6,674 bases of DNA from the NCBI GenBank assembly GCA_938045215.1, contig CALINF010000210.1, positions 1-6,674 on the forward strand, read 5' to 3'. The notes below the pieces were generated by a model that was not told where the DNA came from, did no database searches, and worked only from the letters and a program-made list of their open reading frames with translations. Below are positions 5,602 through 6,674 of the stretch, piece after piece. The DNA comes from an uncultured Halieaceae bacterium. GTDB lineage: Bacteria > Pseudomonadota > Gammaproteobacteria > Pseudomonadales > Halieaceae. The position numbers and the translations under genes were made by a program. How positions within the stretch are numbered: position 1 is the stretch's first letter; every line of letters begins with the position of its first letter.

Positions 5602-6674
5602 GCTGGCTGGCCGTGACAGTGTTTGTAGCGCTTGCCCGACTGACATGGACACAGTTGGTTGCGCCCGACGTTCTCCCAGTCGGAAGCCTTACTGTTGTTG
5701 TCTGTACCCGCAGCGCAGTCACCGAGTTGTTGTGAGTTTTCCCGATCTTCCGGGCGCACGGTTTTGGATGGAATCCAGTCGATGATCAGGTGAATCCGAT
5801 CCTCGTTGCCGCCGTTATGGACCGCATGTGTTGTGGCGTTATTTATCTCCCACATTTCACCTTGTCGCATCACCTTGTCTTCGCCCCCGATTGTGAACAC
5901 CGCGTTCTCGTTGGTGACCAACGGAATGTGATGACGGTTGCACTTGACCAGTGAGTACACATGGTCGGCGTGCGTTAGTATGCGACCACCGGCTCGGAGC
6001 TTGGCGATAAGGATGCGACCAATAAAACCGTCTCCAGCATAACGCTCACTGATCAATTTCAGAATTGGCGCGAGCGCGCTGGCAAATTTTTCATACAGGG
6101 GGTGATAGGTGGGGTCGAAGTGTCGGTAGTCGGCGTCGTGAACCAGTAGCAGCGACGAGGTGTCCTGGTGTACCTCGTAGCGCGCTTCGCGGCCAGACTG
6201 GGTCCAGATATCTGCGTCAAGGGTATTCAATACATCCAGAATCGGCGTAATGTCGATGTCTTCATGCAGGCATAAATAGTTAACGGGCTCGCCACCCATT
6301 TTGACAAAGTCATCGGTGGCTTCGTCGAAGCGGCGTCGGTTGAGAGGCACAACCGGTGTTTGCTCGAGTGGGGCGTCAAACGTGTAGTCATAGCGTGCAA
6401 TGATGTCGGCGTCGCGGTCGGCAACCAGGTCGCGTAGCACATCATCGTAGTAGCGAGAGTAGTGAGAGTGGCGCGAAGTATTTCTGGGCGGCGTCTCCGC
6501 GAAACCCTGTCGCACCGATTCAAGCTCCTCTTCCCCTAAGCCGCACTTCTGTAGCAGAATCGGGAAGTCGCCTTCCAGGTTCTCGAAGCGGCCAATATGG
6601 GTTGAGGATCGATCCAGATTCCCATGCATACGGTTGAACAACCAGGTGAAATAGCCTTTACCCGACTCGCCAAG
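5598..6674 (-). CDS. Sulfotransferase–Asp/Asn beta-hydroxylase–SEC-C fusion, 5'-truncated by window edge
   Basis: 358 residues are open to the right edge, so the true start lies outside; a TTG at 6641 is internal to a domain and is not a credible start. Numbering from the first codon in the window, residues 1-100 or so look like the C-terminal end of a Sulfotransfer_2-type domain: IGRFENL (27-33), NTSRHSHYSRYY (65-76) and a final YDYTF. About 160-303 matches the Asp/Asn beta-hydroxylase type of 2-oxoglutarate/Fe(II) oxygenase: THAD gives H235 (and D237), ATTHAVHN gives H283, and R293 in DRIHLIID lies 10 residues later, the same spacing as the iron His and 2OG Arg of human AspH. The C-terminus (337-356) is a clear SEC-C zinc motif, CPC.SGKRYKHCH, with C342, C344, C353 and H354 as ligands. 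It would hydroxylate and possibly sulfate a protein or small-molecule substrate; which one is unknown. Translationally coupled to the TPR-sulfotransferase. Confidence 0.8.
   Translation of the reverse strand, partial: LGESGKGYFTWLFNRMHGNLDRSSTHIGRFENLEGDFPILLQKCGLGEEELESVRQGFAETPPRNTSRHSHYSRYYDDVLRDLVADRDADIIARYDYTFDAPLEQTPVVPLNRRRFDEATDDFVKMGGEPVNYLCLHEDIDITPILDVLNTLDADIWTQSGREARYEVHQDTSSLLLVHDADYRHFDPTYHPLYEKFASALAPILKLISERYAGDGFIGRILIAKLRAGGRILTHADHVYSLVKCNRHHIPLVTNENAVFTIGGEDKVMRQGEMWEINNATTHAVHNGGNEDRIHLIIDWIPSKTVRPEDRENSQQLGDCAAGTDNNSKASDWENVGRNQLCPCQSGKRYKHCHGQPA

Noticed and set aside
6227..6523. 98-codon minus-strand frame inside the hydroxylase fusion gene
   Set aside because: Out-of-frame shadow of the fusion gene, with low-complexity Thr/Arg-rich translation and no motif.

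Overview
The window is compact, gene-dense bacterial DNA of moderate to high GC content, with Shine-Dalgarno-led genes, ATG/GTG/TTG starts and short intergenic gaps. The mix of genes fits a free-living, probably marine, gammaproteobacterium of the Halieaceae/OM60-NOR5 or a related type. It combines an RhlG-like reductase, a TPR-sulfotransferase, an Asp/Asn beta-hydroxylase-like protein and a divergent isocitrate dehydrogenase. This assignment is inferred from gene content and memory of such genomes; no marker gene is present.

Left part (1-1483, minus strand): the N-terminal 494 residues of an isocitrate dehydrogenase-family enzyme that runs off the left edge. It keeps the isocitrate and metal ligands of the dimeric eukaryotic-type enzymes. 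It also carries about 160 extra residues that look like the corresponding part of monomeric IDH, and its coenzyme loop lacks the basic residues expected for NADP. A 132-bp divergent intergenic region (1484-1615) separates it from the next block.

Middle part (1616-3955, plus strand): two short-chain dehydrogenases/reductases 45 bp apart, certainly arranged as an operon. The first is strikingly RhlG-like (3-oxoacyl-ACP reductase type). The second is of the retinol-dehydrogenase/WWOX-like type. A small TerB-like protein follows 75 bp later, probably from a TTG start.

Right part (3967-6674, minus strand, convergent with the middle block with an 11-bp gap): two genes joined by an ATGA stop/start overlap. 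The upstream one runs off the right edge. It fuses the C-terminal end of a sulfotransferase domain to an Asp/Asn beta-hydroxylase-like 2-oxoglutarate oxygenase domain and a C-terminal SEC-C zinc motif. The downstream one is a TPR-array sulfotransferase. Together they look like a translationally coupled hydroxylation/sulfation module whose substrate cannot be read from this window. No tRNA, rRNA, CRISPR array, insertion sequence or phage feature is visible.
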